Shown here: positions 42,100 to 54,289 of the stretch, in pieces | How the letters are laid out: each line of letters starts with the position of its first letter | Numbering within the stretch: the stretch's first letter is position 1 | DNA from: Lepus europaeus | Lineage: Eukaryota > Chordata > Mammalia > Lagomorpha > Leporidae | NCBI RefSeq assembly: GCF_033115175.1 | Contig: NC_084828.1 | Coordinates: 94,117,388 to 94,181,387 of the forward strand | Direction of reading: 5' to 3' | Length of the DNA: 64,000 bases | Translations under genes and position numbers: made by a program | The notes under the pieces: model-generated | Seen by the model: only the letters and a program-made list of their open reading frames with translations | Databases searched by the model: none | What the model was told of the DNA's origin: nothing

Positions 42100-43180
42100 A
42101 AACTGTATAGTCTCTAGCAGAGAGTGGAGAAAAGCATGTATTACATCATAATGACTCAAAAAAAGTTCTTATTCAAAAGTCCCAGTAATGTGGGAAAATG
42201 ATTGATTTAATGAACTTGATTCCAGAAGGTGAGGAATTTTGGCTCTGTGAAGAACACGATGGGAAAGTTCATCAGCAACCATGGACTTGAAGAGGACATT
42301 GCAGTGTTGAAAACTGACCAGGTACAAAAACCATTCCAGACTATACAAAGAATTCCTGCAGATTAATAAAGGGAAAAAAAAAAAAACACAGCAATTTCAA
42401 TGGAAAGATGGGCAAAGGCCATGATTAGGCAACTAGCAGCACAGAGGCCCCATGAGCTAATAAGCATGTTCCAAACTCACTGATCAAGGGGAATGCAAAT
42501 TAACACTCCCATCAGATATTGTTTTGCCCCTATTACACTGGAAACGAGCAGAAAGCCCAGTAATGCTGAGTTGGAGGGATGTGGTGATGTATGTAGAAGC
42601 CGGTCCTTTACCACCAAGGCAAGGGTAGACGTATGTGGCCTTTTGGAAAGGAGTCTGCTTCTAGTTGGTCAAACTGAGTCCTCCCATACATGCACACCCT
42701 GTGACCTGGCCATCCTGGCCCTGGATGTGTTCCCTAGGGAAATCCTCACAGACTCATAAGGGAACACACATGAAGGGGTTCATGGCAGCTATTTCTGAAT
42801 GAGCAGGGATTGAAGGAGACCTGAGTGTTCCTGGCTGGGACTGTGGCCTGGCGAAATGCAGCAGGTGCACGTGGGCTATGATGCAGAAGGCAGACCTGTT
42901 GAATCAGATGTCACATAGCAACATGGTTGGATGTTAAAAATAGAGAGGAGGGAACAGAATAAAATATACCACGTGGTAACTTTTACATAAATTTTAAAAA
43001 TATGTGCACATAAATCAACAACACATGTTTTGCAAGAACATCCTCCTATGAAGATGCTCATTAACACAGTAAAATAGTCACCTGTGAAGGGATGGGTAAT
43101 GAAAGCAGGGACTAGGGATGAAAGGGACTAAATAAGCCACAAAGCAAGGGCATGACTTTGTGCAGGCTGAGGATTATAAA
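42100..43180 (+). mobile_element. L1 fragment, sense (ORF2 3' part to 3' UTR)
   Basis: AAAGATGGGCAAAGGCCATG, GGGGAATGCAAATTAACACT, ATAAAATATACCACGTGG and the 3' UTR-like text after it. Old; no reading frame kept. Confidence 0.65.
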
Positions 43181-43889
43181 TAACATAGGCAGAGAAACAG
43201 GAATCATGCAAACCTCTGTAGTCCAGGCAAACAAAATGAAACCAAAACCACAACCATAGACGAGAAGACAGGACAGGTACACACAATGTCAATTATTATA
43301 AGGCCAAGTGCGATGGGGACTCCCCCGAGAAGGGGCTGTGGGAGACAAGGCAGGGTGAGACCTGGTCCATTGTAGGAGAATCTAGAGAAAGCATCCTGCT
43401 TGAATTAATGCAAGTGCCCAGCACAGGCCTCTTCCCCGGGAGGCTCCCATTGGAGAGGTCCACTCACAGAAGACTCTGTCCACCACCTAGAGAGACCTGG
43501 GGATCAGGTCTGTAGCAGATGATCATGTGGGGGAGGGGCAGTATTGACACCAGAGATGCCTTTGCATATAGGTGGTTGGTCATGGAGACAGGAAGATGGC
43601 CTCCAAGCTGGGCCCAGGGGGCTGGGCCAAGCCATTTCTAGTGGCTGGTTACACAGTGCTCTCCATGTCATAATGCCCTCTGCAACCCCCTTGTGAAGCT
43701 CAGCTATGATGACTAAAAGATTTAAGTTCAACTAGAAAAGAAGTGGTACCAAGAGGTGTTAGAGACTCCTTGTCGTTTGCTTCTAGTAGACCAGGGGATA
43801 AACCATTGTCCTACAGACAGCTACTAAAGCTAGATATCAAAGCACCATCTTACAACACTGAAGACTGAAGGAACAGAGAAGCTCAGAGA
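43181..43889. other. unique sequence, nothing recognised
   Basis: No repeat or gene recognised. Confidence 0.35.
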
Positions 43890-44260
43890 ATGTGGGTGAT
43901 CCCGGGAGGCTGCCTGCCGAGCCCATGTAGTTAGCCTGACTGCTGGCAGGCGGCGGGACCCCCAGGCACATTTCTCCCACCCCGGCCTTCTGCCAATCAG
44001 GTAAACTGCTCCCAGGTGTGGCCCAGGCCCACCTGGAAAGCTACCCTAGCTACGGTGACCTTCAAGTGGATTGGAGAGGCATATTGGTGCCCATGTCAGT
44101 TCTGTCCTATAGAATTAGTGTTGCCCTGAATTAGTGATGCCCCTTCTGCCTGCCCTTTAAAAGATGTGCATGGTTGTTAATAAAGATGGACATGTTCACC
44201 GAGCCTGTCCCAGGTGCTTCCTGTGGAAGTACACCATCGCCCCTCTCTCCCCAACGGTGC
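43890..44260 (+). mobile_element. possible ERV LTR
   Basis: Ends in an LTR-like module: CTGCCCTTTAAAAGATGTGC (TATA-like), GTTGTTAATAAAGATGGAC (polyadenylation signal), CACCGAGCCTGTCCCAGG. The left boundary is guessed. Confidence 0.35.
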
Positions 44261-44724
44261 GGCCTCGCAGGACGAGTCTGCAAGACAAGGGTCAGGGCCC
44301 AAACTGGAGAGCCTTTGCTCCTTACTGAGATGAGTTCAACCTCTGGGAGAAGGCAACCAGCAGGCCCAGCTCCCTGGCTGAGTGGGAGGGGCCGCATTGC
44401 ATTCCACAGTGTCCAAGAGTCCCTGTTGCCCCGCCCCCTGACACTTTCACCCTGGACTGTCTGCCAGTCCTCAGCCGGGTGAGGTGAGCAGTGCTTTGGC
44501 GTGGCTGGGGGCACTCCTGGAACTAGGAGCACAGTGGTGTTCACTGTCCATCAAAGACACAGCCTAGTTAAACCTCTTCGATGCTCTGGGCAGGGACCCC
44601 AAGGGGTTGCAGCTGGAAATGGAGGTGGGCACAGGATCTGTGGCCATGGAGCGTATTCTAAAGCCCTGTTCCTGGATGGCTGGTGCCCTCAGGTGTTGGC
44701 AGGTGGGAAGGGAGACCCTCTCTG
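44261..44724. other. unique sequence, nothing recognised
   Basis: Moderately GC-rich; no supported gene. Confidence 0.35.
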
Positions 44725-45345
44725 GATGGAGATGCTGGGCCTCAAGTTCATTCTCAAAATCATCATTTCAAAGGAAATGTCCAGAAACGCACAAGTACAT
44801 GGCACCCGGCAGACAAAACAGCACGAGTCAGAACCAACAGAAGCCACAGAGCAGGGAAGCAGAGCCTCTGGGTGCCGGAATTCCCAGACAACAACCAGAT
44901 AAACGAGGCTATGCTTTGTGTGTCCACGGGGACATAGGCTGAATGTAAATTTTTTAGGTAGGAAAGTGGAGATTCTGCAAGCAACATTGGAGATTTTTAA
45001 AAAGAACCAAATAGACGATACAGAGCTATAAGTCCAAAGTACCAGAACTCAATTAAGATTTCAAAGAAGAGCTAATTACCATCAGTGGAAAGGAAGATAA
45101 ATCAGAAGAACCCCCCAGAATGAAGCCTAGAGAAGCCTAAAGATGAACAACATGGAAGAAAAAGGAGATAGAAGATGTGGGGAGAACAATCTAACGTATG
45201 TTTAACTGGGATTCCAGAAGAGAGAAGAAAGAGAATGGAACAGAAGTGATATTTGAGAAAAAACAGCCAAGAACAGATGCAATAAGCCAACCCACTGATT
45301 CAAGAGTCAAAAGGAGAGATACCTACAGGAAATAGAATCTCAAGG
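44725..45345 (+). mobile_element. L1/HAL1-like fragment, sense (ORF1 side)
   Basis: AACTGGGATTCCAGAAGAG, GAAAGAGAATGGAACAGAAG and TGATATTTGAGAAAAAAC follow the ORF1-region text of old L1/HAL1 elements. Confidence 0.6.
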
Positions 45346-45545
45346 AGCCGTGCATTGGCTAAGCCAAGGACCTCCAACTATAGAGCTTCTCGTGTCATGG
45401 CCAGCCATGGAAGTACTTGGGGAGCTGGTGGCTTCCTTACAACAGAGTTTGTGGGTTTGTTTTGTGCTTGTGTTTGAAGATAGGAGGGATCTGGCCTTTG
45501 CTGAAAAGTTGAGTGAAAAACTGAGAGTGAGAGGTTGAGAACATG

Positions 45546-45833
45546 AGCGGCGCGGGCAATGTGGCACAGCAGGTTAAGGCACACCTGGGACGCCCACGTC
45601 CCCTAGGCGAGCATCCGACATCAAGCACCGCCTCTATTTCCAGTCCAGCTTTCTGCCAACGTGCCTGGGAGGTAGCAGATAATGGCCCAAGTGTCTGAGT
45701 TCCTGCCACCCATGTGGGATTCCTGGATGGAGCTCCTGGCTCCCTGGTGTGGGTCTTGCCCAGCCCTGTCTGTTAGAAGATCTCTCTCTCTCTCTCTCTC
45801 TCTTTCAGCTAAATAAATAAAACTTAAAAAAAA
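45546..45833 (+). mobile_element. CSINE, plus strand, older subfamily
   Basis: GGCAATGTGGCACAGCAGG head, TTTCTGCCAACGTGCCTGG variant body, (CT)n, AAATAAATAAAACTT tail. Confidence 0.88.
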
Positions 45834-46002
45834 ATGGAAACACAGAAGAGAGAAGGGGTAGTGCATGCAGAAGGTTCTAGAGACACAGGAACCGATACCA
45901 GGAGTAACTGTAATGGTCCTCACTTACTGACCATATCATGTCAGAGTCATGTTGGAAACTTGTCACACACTGATACTAATTACAAGCCTTAAGGATGAGT
46001 AT

Positions 46003-46259
46003 GGGGCAGATGCTGTGGCACAGCAGGTAAAGCCACTGCCTGTGGTGCCAGCATCCCATATGGGCGCCAGTTAGAGTCCCAGCTGCTTCACTTCTGATTC
46101 TGTTCCCTGCTCATGTGCCTGGGAAAGCAGCAGAGGATGGCCCAAGTGCTTGGTCTCCTGCCACCCACGTGGGAAACCCGGATGGAGCTCCTGGTCCTGG
46201 CTTCCACCTGGCCCCATCCTGGCAGTTGCGGCCATTTGGGGAGTGAACCAATGGATGGA

Positions 46260-46301
<42 letters not shown>

Positions 46302-46340
46302 CTCTGCCTTTCAAACATCTAAATCTTTTTTTTTTTTAAA
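46003..46340 (+). mobile_element. CSINE, plus strand
   Basis: GGGGCAGATGCTGTGGCAC head, body, (CT)n at about 46263-46297, GCCTTTCAAACATCTAAATC tail. Confidence 0.92.
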
Positions 46341-46416
46341 AAGAATGAATACAAAAAATCCACACGTTTTTTCATAATATGCATTTTCTGTGAATACTCT
46401 GAAAACTCCTCATATT
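46341..46416. mobile_element. mariner-type MITE fragment
   Basis: TTTTTTCATAATATGCATTT, TCTGTGAATACTCTGAAAAC, ending CTCCTCATA next to TTT. Antisense half of the MITE family. Confidence 0.6.
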
Positions 46417-46479
46417 TCTATTTAGATAGGACTGACGCCTTCGCCAATGCTCAGAAAATTTCCAGAAAAATCAGCTGAT

Positions 46480-48250
46480 CCTATAGCTGGGAAGTGGCGG
46501 CTGCAGGGTCGAAGCAGGTCTGCTTTACTGCACAGCCTGGGCACTCTCTGCTCTCCCGGGCGGCACCCAGAGCCCCCGCTGGCCCCGGAACGGCCCTTCC
46601 TCTGGATGCGCGACTGGACGGAAGGAGAGGGGCATGGTTGTGGATGGATGGGGATGTTTGTAGGATAGAGACGGGGAGAGGATTAAGACGCTAAAGTCTT
46701 GCAGGTTCGAGACTTGGTCGTTCCCAGGAAAATGGTAAGCGGTGCTGTTTGCAGAGTTTGAAGGATGTGGGATTCCAACAGGGAAGCAGAGGGGGCATCC
46801 AGGTGGGAGGGGAGGAGCCCTGCGTGCACGCACGCTCGGGGCGGCGGCGCAGAGAACCGGGGCAGGGCTGCTGACACAGCGACTTAGACGACGGCAGCAC
46901 TCCGGCGACAGGGAGAAGGTGAGCCAAGTGCCAAACTGCCAATGACAGCAACGTGGCGCCCCAGGGACCACGACGTGGAGCGCTAGGCGGGAGGTTGAGG
47001 AGAAACAGAATATTTCACAGCCTCGGAGCATCTCCCCCGAAATACTTGTTAAGGACAAAGAGAAAAGTCGTGATGTTAACGTGCGCCAATGTGCCACTGA
47101 GTCCCAGAGGGTCCCGAGCTGTCCTTGCGGGGGAGGGGGCTCGGGCATGGTGGCAGCATTGGGAAAACGGCTTTGGGGCTATGGCGCGGAGGTCGGGGTG
47201 TGTGAGCTCCAGGAGCACCGCCCCTGCACCTAGGGCGCAGAGGGAGCGCCCGGGGCACCCGACCGCTCCCGAGGGGCCTCTTCTGCGAAGCGCGCCGGCG
47301 CCCTCTAGTGGCGCCTTTGGAACGTCCCGCGGCCCCGTGACTCGGATCGCGCTCGGGGGTTTTAATCCCGAGTTCTGCTCGGCCCCGGGCCCGTGAGAGG
47401 TCAGCGAGGACGGCGCAGCCAGGTCTGAGCCCTCCCGCCTGGCGGTCTCGGCCTCTGTCCTCCACTCTCTCCGGGAGGAATGGGCTCCTCTGTTCTTGGT
47501 GTGGCTGAGGGAGAAGAAAGCTGTGTGCCGGGCAGCTCGGCTTTACGCGTCTGGAAAAGAAACTACTTGCAAAAAAAAGGAGGTCGCAAAGACTCAGGAG
47601 GAAACCCGAGAGAGAGGCCAAGGTACTTTTAAGACTAAGGCCGAAGACCGTGAGCCGTTAGAGGAAGGCGCAGGGCGCTCACCTGCCGCTCATCGGAGCT
47701 CCACCCAGAGGAGAAGCCGGGAAAGCGCCGATCAGTGCCGAGAATCGCCCACGGGCGAGAGCCTGCTTACCGAGGTGCCTGCTTGCTTGCTTTGTGAGAC
47801 GCACAGCTCCGACACCACGACGTCCGCAGCTTGAAAGCGCAGAGGTGCGTGAAGCAGCAGCGGACACAGCTCACCCGCCCACATGCCGCCCCGGGGCCGC
47901 CCCGCGCGCACCTGCCGCCCACCCCAGGCGCGGCTCCTAAGCCGCACTCCCGGGCTGCCCACCTCCTGCAGCCGCAGCTCCCGCACCACTTGCCCCGCAA
48001 GGCAGACCCAGTGTTCTTTAGAGAACCTACATCAGATGTGCAAACCCGGAGCTGCCTAACGTCCTTGCGTGGCTTCTTCCGGTCCTTGGAGTAAAACCCC
48101 GCAGGCCCCCAGCTCATCGCCACGCCTCCCCCTCTTACCTGCGGAACTGCTGAGCTGCCTGCTCTCCTGAAGCGCCCCTGGTGCACAGGCCTCGCCTACA
48201 GAGGGGCTTCCCCGGCGCTCGGCCCGGCCGCTCGCTCCTACTACCACGTA
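46480..48250. promoter_or_regulatory. CpG island, promoter-like, orphan
   Basis: GC-rich, with CpG kept at high density, most of all at 47160-47400 and 47660-48250, and free of interspersed repeats. A donor-like GAAG|GTGAGC occurs at 46918/46919 (plus). Overlapping open frames on both strands (up to 207 codons) match no known protein. It probably marks a promoter of an unrecognised coding or non-coding gene. Confidence 0.6.
47298..47312 (-). promoter_or_regulatory. CTCF-like motif, reverse
   Basis: On the minus strand reads CCACTAGAGGGCGCC, matching the CTCF core at nearly all positions. It lies in the CpG island and faces the forward motif at 34597. Confidence 0.6.
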
Positions 48251-48943
48251 CTTCCCGCCGAGTACCTAAATCAGCCCGCAAAGAGCCCACGTGTGGATTT
48301 GCCTATGTTTCTCCAGCAGCATTGTTCGTATCGCACCCTTTGATATGCAATTAGCTCACCTGAAGGTAGAGAGCGTTTCTTCTGCACCTAGAATTTCTCC
48401 TGTTAATTTCGTTTTCCTCCTCCACACCGTGAATAGCAGCGTCATTACAGTAAGCATCGCTCCCTGTAGGAGAAATAGCTTTGAGGGTTTCAGTAAGCTG
48501 CTTGCTACCGACTTTGGGTAAATACGCTTTATTTCTGTAAGAAGTGACCCTCTATATGACATTTCCAGTCTGTGCTAGGGTAACTACCCCATTACGTTTT
48601 CTGCTTTTTGGTGTCAGTTTGAACTTTTCCAGGAATTCAATGATTGTCTCTAGAATTTCAAATTGGCTGCCATAGAGATCAGGGAAGAGTGTCTTATACT
48701 AATCTTCCCTCTCTTGTACCTGGCGCTCTGTCATGCTTTGTATTTCTATTATTGTTTGTGTTTGAGCTCTCATTTGTCCCTCATGACGGGCATGAGACTT
48801 ATGTTTATCTTATAAAAAATGTGATTTGGCCTAGAAGTGCCCTGTGATGCAGCTGTTCATTCCTTTGCATGTATTTAAAAGGCGAAAGATTATATGATCT
48901 GAAAATAAACGAAAGTATTTTGTATGTATCTAAAGGAATTGAG
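48251..48943. other. unique sequence right of the CpG island
   Basis: A/T-richer; no repeat or coding frame recognised. Confidence 0.4.
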
Positions 48944-49123
48944 AGGCAGGCACTGTGGCAAAGCCTGTAAAGCTGCCTCCTGCAGTGCCGGCATCCCATA
49001 TGGGCACCGGTTCAAGTCCTGGCTGCTCCACTTCTGATCCAGCTCTCTGCTATGGCCTGGGAAAGCAGTGGGAGATGGGCAAGTGCTTGAGCCCCTGCAC
49101 CCGCGTGGGAGACCCGGAGGAGT
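48944..49123 (+). mobile_element. CSINE 5' half, plus strand
   Basis: GAGGCAGGCACTGTGGC to GGGAGACCCGGAGGAG, then ends abruptly; the 3' half, (CT)n and tail are absent. Joined to an antisense CSINE. Confidence 0.88.
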
Positions 49124-49124
49124 C

Positions 49125-49380
49125 TGGGATATATTTTGAATGTCAGAGAAACTGTGACAGACCATCAATCTCCCACCTGCCAGTTCATTCCCCAGATACC
49201 TACCACAGCCTAGAGCGGTCCAGGTCGAGGCCAGGAGACTGGAACTCATTCTAGGCCTCACACATTGGTGGCAGGGACCCAAGTACCTGAGCCATCACAT
49301 GGTACATCCCACGGTGCACATCAGCAGGACATTGGATGAGAGGCAAAAGCAGGACTCAAACCCTGGCACGCTGACTTAGC
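49125..49380 (-). mobile_element. CSINE, minus strand, old copy
   Basis: TTTTGAATGTCAGAGAAACT, CCACCTGCCAGTTCATTCCC, diverged body, degraded head. Confidence 0.78.
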
Positions 49381-49407
49381 ATGTGGGTGGCTCTGGCAGT
49401 TTCTTTC

Positions 49408-49718
49408 TTTAAAAAAAAAAATTTTTTTTTAATGTATTTGAAAGGTGATGACATGGGGTGGGGGGTGGGGGGAGAGGGGAAGGGGAGACGTTTCATATCT
49501 GCCACTTCACTTCTTGAACCCAGGAGCCTGGAACTCCATCCTGGTCTCCCACGCGGGTACAGGGGCCCAAGCACCTGGGTCATCTTCCACTGCTTTCCCA
49601 GGCGCATTAGCAGAGAGCTGGATCAGAAGCAGAGCAGCTGGAACTTGAACTGGCGCTCCAAAGCAGGATGCTGGTGTCACAGTGGTGGCTTCAACTACTG
49701 TGCTACAACACCAGCCCT
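49408..49718 (-). mobile_element. CSINE, minus strand, old copy
   Basis: TTTAATGTATTTGAAAGGTG, a G-rich tract in place of (GA)n, body, CTGTGCTACAACACCAGCCC head. Confidence 0.85.
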
Positions 49719-49744
49719 CAGGCAGCGTCTAAATACCCACCCCT

Positions 49745-49970
49745 GGTATTTGACCCAGCGGTCAAAGTGCTCGCCCCCGCCCCACATCAGAGAGCCTCGG
49801 TTAGGTGCTCGGCTCCAGCTCCTGTTTGCAGCTTCCTGCCAATGTAGACCTGGGGGTGGGGGCAGCAGGGATGGGGGTCCCTGCAGCTCATATGGGAGGC
49901 TTAGATTGAGCATCCTGCTCCCAGCTTAGGCCTGGCCCAGCCTTGGCTGTTGTGAGCACTTGGAGTTGCT
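49745..49970 (+). mobile_element. CSINE-like, plus strand, old and partial
   Basis: GCTTCCTGCCAATGTAGACC, CCAGCTTAGGCCTGGCCCAG and TTGGCTGTTGTGAGCAC are body motifs; head and tail are not recognisable. Confidence 0.6.
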
Positions 49971-50473
49971 ATGTCTGGTGAACTGTGCTGGGTGGTTGTA
50001 GTATTTGGTCCTCTGTGTGCTGGCTAATTTTACCCTCTAGATCGGGCTGGTTTTGGAAGATGTTTATAGACTCTTCCTGCATAGTTGTGTATATGTGTTT
50101 GTAAACCAGGTTCCCCTATGTGCCCACAGGTTTCTCTGTGCTGCCTGATGGATGGACTGCCTGGCTGTTTCATATTTAGAGATCCAGGACTAGTACTCTT
50201 CTCAGAACGTGCCTGTTCTCATCATGCACTGTCTCCTTTAATGCTTTTCATCTTAACTTCCGTGTTACCTCAGTTGTCGCTCCTGCTTCCCTGCTGTATT
50301 TGCCTGTTTTCTTTCACCCTCAACTTTTGGGGTCACTTTGTTTCAGGTATGCGTCCTATAAATAGTTTATGTTTGGATTTGGTTTTTTCAGTTCTATCTG
50401 AGGGCCTCTATCTTTTATATAAAAAATTCAACTTGGGGTGAGTGTGTGGTTAAGTCTTTAAAAAGAAGCATTT
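49971..50473. other. unique sequence, nothing recognised
   Basis: An open frame at 50085-50441 (118 codons, hydrophobic) has no known match; it may be chance in pyrimidine-rich DNA. Confidence 0.35.
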
Positions 50474-50755
50474 TGGGGCCAGTGCTGTGGCATAATAGGT
50501 TAAGCCTTTGCCTGAGATGCTAGCAACACATATGGATGCCGGTTCAAATCCCGGCTGCTCCACTTTGGATCCAGGCCCCTTCTAATGGCCTGGGAAAGCA
50601 GGGGAAGAAGGCCCAACTCTTTGGGCCCTACACCCACATGGGAGTGGAAAATCTGGAAGAAGCTCCTACTCCTGGCTTCAGACCAGCCTAGCTCCAGCCG
50701 TTGTGGCCATCTGAGGAGTGAACCTGCTGATGGAAGATTCTCTCTCTCTCTCTCT
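50474..50755 (+). mobile_element. CSINE, plus strand, tail lost
   Basis: GGGGCCAGTGCTGTGGCATA head, GGTTCAAATCCCGGCTGC, body, (CT)n; the AAATAAA tail is replaced by other sequence. Confidence 0.9.
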
Positions 50756-52044
50756 GTTGTGAAATAGTGATTGGGAGCTCTCTGTCTACCTCTGTGTTTC
50801 TTAAAAAACAAGAAATAGAAACCTCTTAGCAAACTGGTGATAGTCAGGAAACTCCTTAATCAGGGCAAAGTTACCTACTAAAAGCAAACTTCGCAATTGA
50901 TGATAAAATGGTGAAAATGTTCACCTTGATGTAGGGGGTGAGGTGAGAACCAAGTGCCAATTTCAGCACTTCTAGTTAATGTGCTATTGTACGTCCTAGC
51001 CAGCATTCAGAGGTGACAAGGGAACCCAAATTACATGGTTTATAAAGGAGGAAGCAAAACTTTCATGAGCTGCTGACAGTATGTATATGTAAGAAACTCA
51101 AATAATCTATAGACAATGTATTTAATTTAATAAGGGGATTTAGCAGGGATCCTGGCTGCGAGGTCAACATAAAAACACAACTCGATTTGTATTTCATTAT
51201 TCGTGCTACATGTACAGACAGGAAGTCCTGTCACAAACATTAGGCTCTTTCTCCACCTGCACTGTAGTTACACAGGTGCTCACTTTATATTTATCCTGAA
51301 CCATACACATCTCAGGCAGTTGGCTGTGTGTGTGGATTACAGTCTCAATTTTCTGTATATACCAGGGTTATCAATAGGAAGATTCAAAATCATAAAGATT
51401 TTCACTTCCCAAATTAACATATGAAGTTACTGTTTAAATAAAAATTCCCAGTGAAGATTTTTATAGAACCAACAATTTTAAAATATATGTATATTTTGCT
51501 ATAAAATGCATGTGAAGTACTAGAATAAAATAGGATTTTAAAAATAACAGTCTTAAATGGGAAAAATCTTTTTAAGTAAGGACAAAACTCAGGAGCTAAA
51601 AAGGAAACAAATGGACACATGCATACATTAAAAATTTCTGCCTGAAAAGATAAAAAAGCAAGATTTTAAAAAATTAAAAAGGTAGGGAAAGTAGTTGCAA
51701 CTTGTATGATAGAAAGCTAATTTTCTTAGCTGTTTTGTATAAATATAGAAATAAACTAGGAATAAATCTAACAAAAGATGTTTTATATATATGTATGATG
51801 TAACTTTATTGAGGGATTTTGAAGATCTAAATAGATGGAGATCTATTCTGTATCAATAGGAAGACAATATAAAGATGTCTACTTGCCACATTTAATCTAG
51901 GAGATCAGTGTTTAAATCTAAGTCTCAACAAAGATTTTTGTAGAACTCACAAGTTAATCCTAAAATATATATGATATCCAAAAGACCCCCAATACAGAGA
52001 CAGTCTTGAAAAATATGGAAATGTGGACTCATCCCCAAATCAAG

Positions 52045-52391
52045 AGTTAGGATCAGGCCCTGTACTGTGTTGTTGTGGGTAAAACCATTGCCTGCAGTGC
52101 CATCATCCCATATGGGCACTGGTTCAAGTCCTGGCTGCTCCACTTCTGATCCAGCTCTCTGCTATGGCCAGGAAAGGCAGTAGAAGATGGCCCAAGTGCT
52201 TGGGCCCCTGCACCCATGTGGGAGACCTGGAAGAAGCTCCTGGCTCCTGGCTTCGGATCAGCCCAGCTCTGGCCATTGTAACCATTTGGGGAGTGAACCA
52301 GCGGATGGACGACTTCCCTCTCTGTCTCTCTGCCTCCACCTCTCTGTAACTCTGCCTTTCAAATACATAAATTAATTAAAAAAAAAAAAGA
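52045..52391 (+). mobile_element. CSINE, plus strand
   Basis: AGGCCCTGTACTGTGTTGTT head, body, GCCTTTCAAATACATAAATT tail and poly-A. Inside the L1. Confidence 0.92.
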
Positions 52392-52599
52392 CTTAAGCTC
52401 AAGTTACAGAAATTCAGAGAGTGTGGAATTGCTCATGGGTCACCACATGAAAGAAAACAGTCCAGAAAGAGAACAGCACGTGTTAGGGAACTTGGTTTAT
52501 GACAGAGCCAGTGTTGCCAGATGGGCTGTCCAATAACGGGTGGACCATCGTTAGCCATTCAGGAAGACAAACTCTCCTGGTGGTTAAGACCACATTGTC

Positions 52600-52933
52600 G
52601 GGATCGGCGCCATGGCGTACTAGGTTAATCCTCCGCCTGCGGTTCCAGCATCCCATATGGGCGCCGGATTCTAGTCCTGGTTGCTCCTCTTCCAGTCCAG
52701 CTCTCTGCTGTGGCCTGGGAAGGCAGTGGAGGATGGCCCAAGTCCTTGGGCCCCTGCACCCTCATGGGAGACCAGGAAGAAGCACCTGGCTCCTGGCTTC
52801 GGATTGGCATAGTTCTGGCCATTGCAGCCATTTGGGGAGTGAACCAAGGGAAGGAAGACCTTTCTCTCTGTTTCTCTCTCAGTCTGTAACTCTACCTGTC
52901 AAATAAATAAATAAATAAATAAAAAGAAAAAAG
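52600..52933 (+). mobile_element. CSINE, plus strand, 13-bp TSD
   Basis: Perfect TSD AGACCACATTGTC at 52587-52599 and 52934-52946. Full length, AAATAAATAAATAAATAAAT tail. Confidence 0.96.
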
Positions 52934-52961
52934 AGACCACATTGTCAAAACCAAAAATTTT

Positions 52962-53241
52962 TATAAGGATTTATTTATTTGAAAGGCAGACAGAGCAAGA
53001 GACATCTTTTTCATCCACTGGTTCACTCCCCAAATGGCTGCAATAGCCAGGTGTGGGTCAGGCTGAAGCCAAGAGCCAGGAACTCCATCATGGTCTCCCA
53101 CTTGAGTGGCTGGGGACATGCTTCTGCTGCCTTCCCAGGCACACTGGCAAGAAGCAGAGCAGCCAGGACTCAACCCAGTGCTGCAGTATGGGATGCCCCG
53201 TCCCAGGTGGTGGCTTAACCCACTGCACTACAACGTTGGCC
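52962..53241 (-). mobile_element. CSINE, minus strand, older copy
   Basis: AGGATTTATTTATTTGAAAG, short GA tract, body, ACTGCACTACAACGTTGGCC head. Confidence 0.88.
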
Positions 53242-54289
53242 CAAAACAACAACATTTTAAACTTTCAGAAGGAAATATAAGGAGACTTAGGACCTTTGAA
53301 CAGGAGAGGGTATTTTAACCAAACTGCCCAAAACACAAGCTATAAAGAAATAGATACAGTAGACAAATTGGAATACATTAACACTGAAATTTTTCTGTGT
53401 CTTGAAAGATGCCATGAAAAAGTGACACAAAGTAGGATTAATATCCAAAACACAGAAAGAATTCTTAAAAATCAATCAGAAAACAGCGACCACCAATAGA
53501 AAAATAGGAAAAGGTTATGGGGAGGAATTTACAGAACAAAATATACAAATGACTCCTGAGCATGTGGACAGATACCTAGCCTCTAACCCTAGAGTGATGG
53601 GGAAATGCACATTAAAAACTAAAATTAAAAATTAAAAATGCAAATTCACCCTTGAATTTGGAAAGACTTTGATGAGAGCAAATGTGGGTGAGGATGAGAG
53701 ATGGGTCGCTCGCCTGCTGCTGGGGTGGCCACCCCGGAGAGCGGCTGGGCACTCACTCGTGACACTGAAACCAGGTACCCCTGGCAGCACTGAGGGCCCA
53801 GCCCTGGCTGTGTGTTCTGTCCAAAGTCACACCGACTAGAATGTCCACAACAGCAGTGTTTGCAGCAAGAACAGAATGGAAACCTTGAGAATTTTCATCA
53901 GCAGGAGAATGGGTAAATAAATGATCTTAACACTGTAGTCTACAATACGGCAGTGAGAATGAGTTTTTTAAAAAAGCCCAACAGACAGGCATGTGTAACA
54001 CCATGTTCAGGACTCAATTCTAAATTCTTGATACATATTAACTTGTTTACTGAATGAACCAAAAATAGAGTCCCCAAAGCATCATGTTCCCCGAAACAGC
54101 AGGCTGCAGGGTGCTACGGAGTACCTCACCATGTATGTCAACTCTATAAGACTTAAAATAGTATTCTAGAACAGTAACAACAAAATAGAGAGAGGTGATC
54201 TCAGGGTGAGGGCAGGAGGTAAGGGGCCCTTCACCAGCATTTCTTGTTTTTTAGAAACAATTTTTTTGGCACTGGGACTTTGTCATTGG

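Larger units (their letters stand above)
50815..54140 (+). mobile_element. L1 fragment, sense, ORF2 to 3' UTR, with three CSINEs
   Basis: Sense L1 text in order: TTCGCAATTGATGATAAAAT, CAATAGGAAGACAATATAAA, GATATCCAAAAGACCCCC, AGATACAGTAGACAAATTGG, AGCAGGAGAATGGGTAAATA. Interrupted by CSINEs at 52045, 52600 and 52962. Many frameshifts and stops; long dead. Confidence 0.75.
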
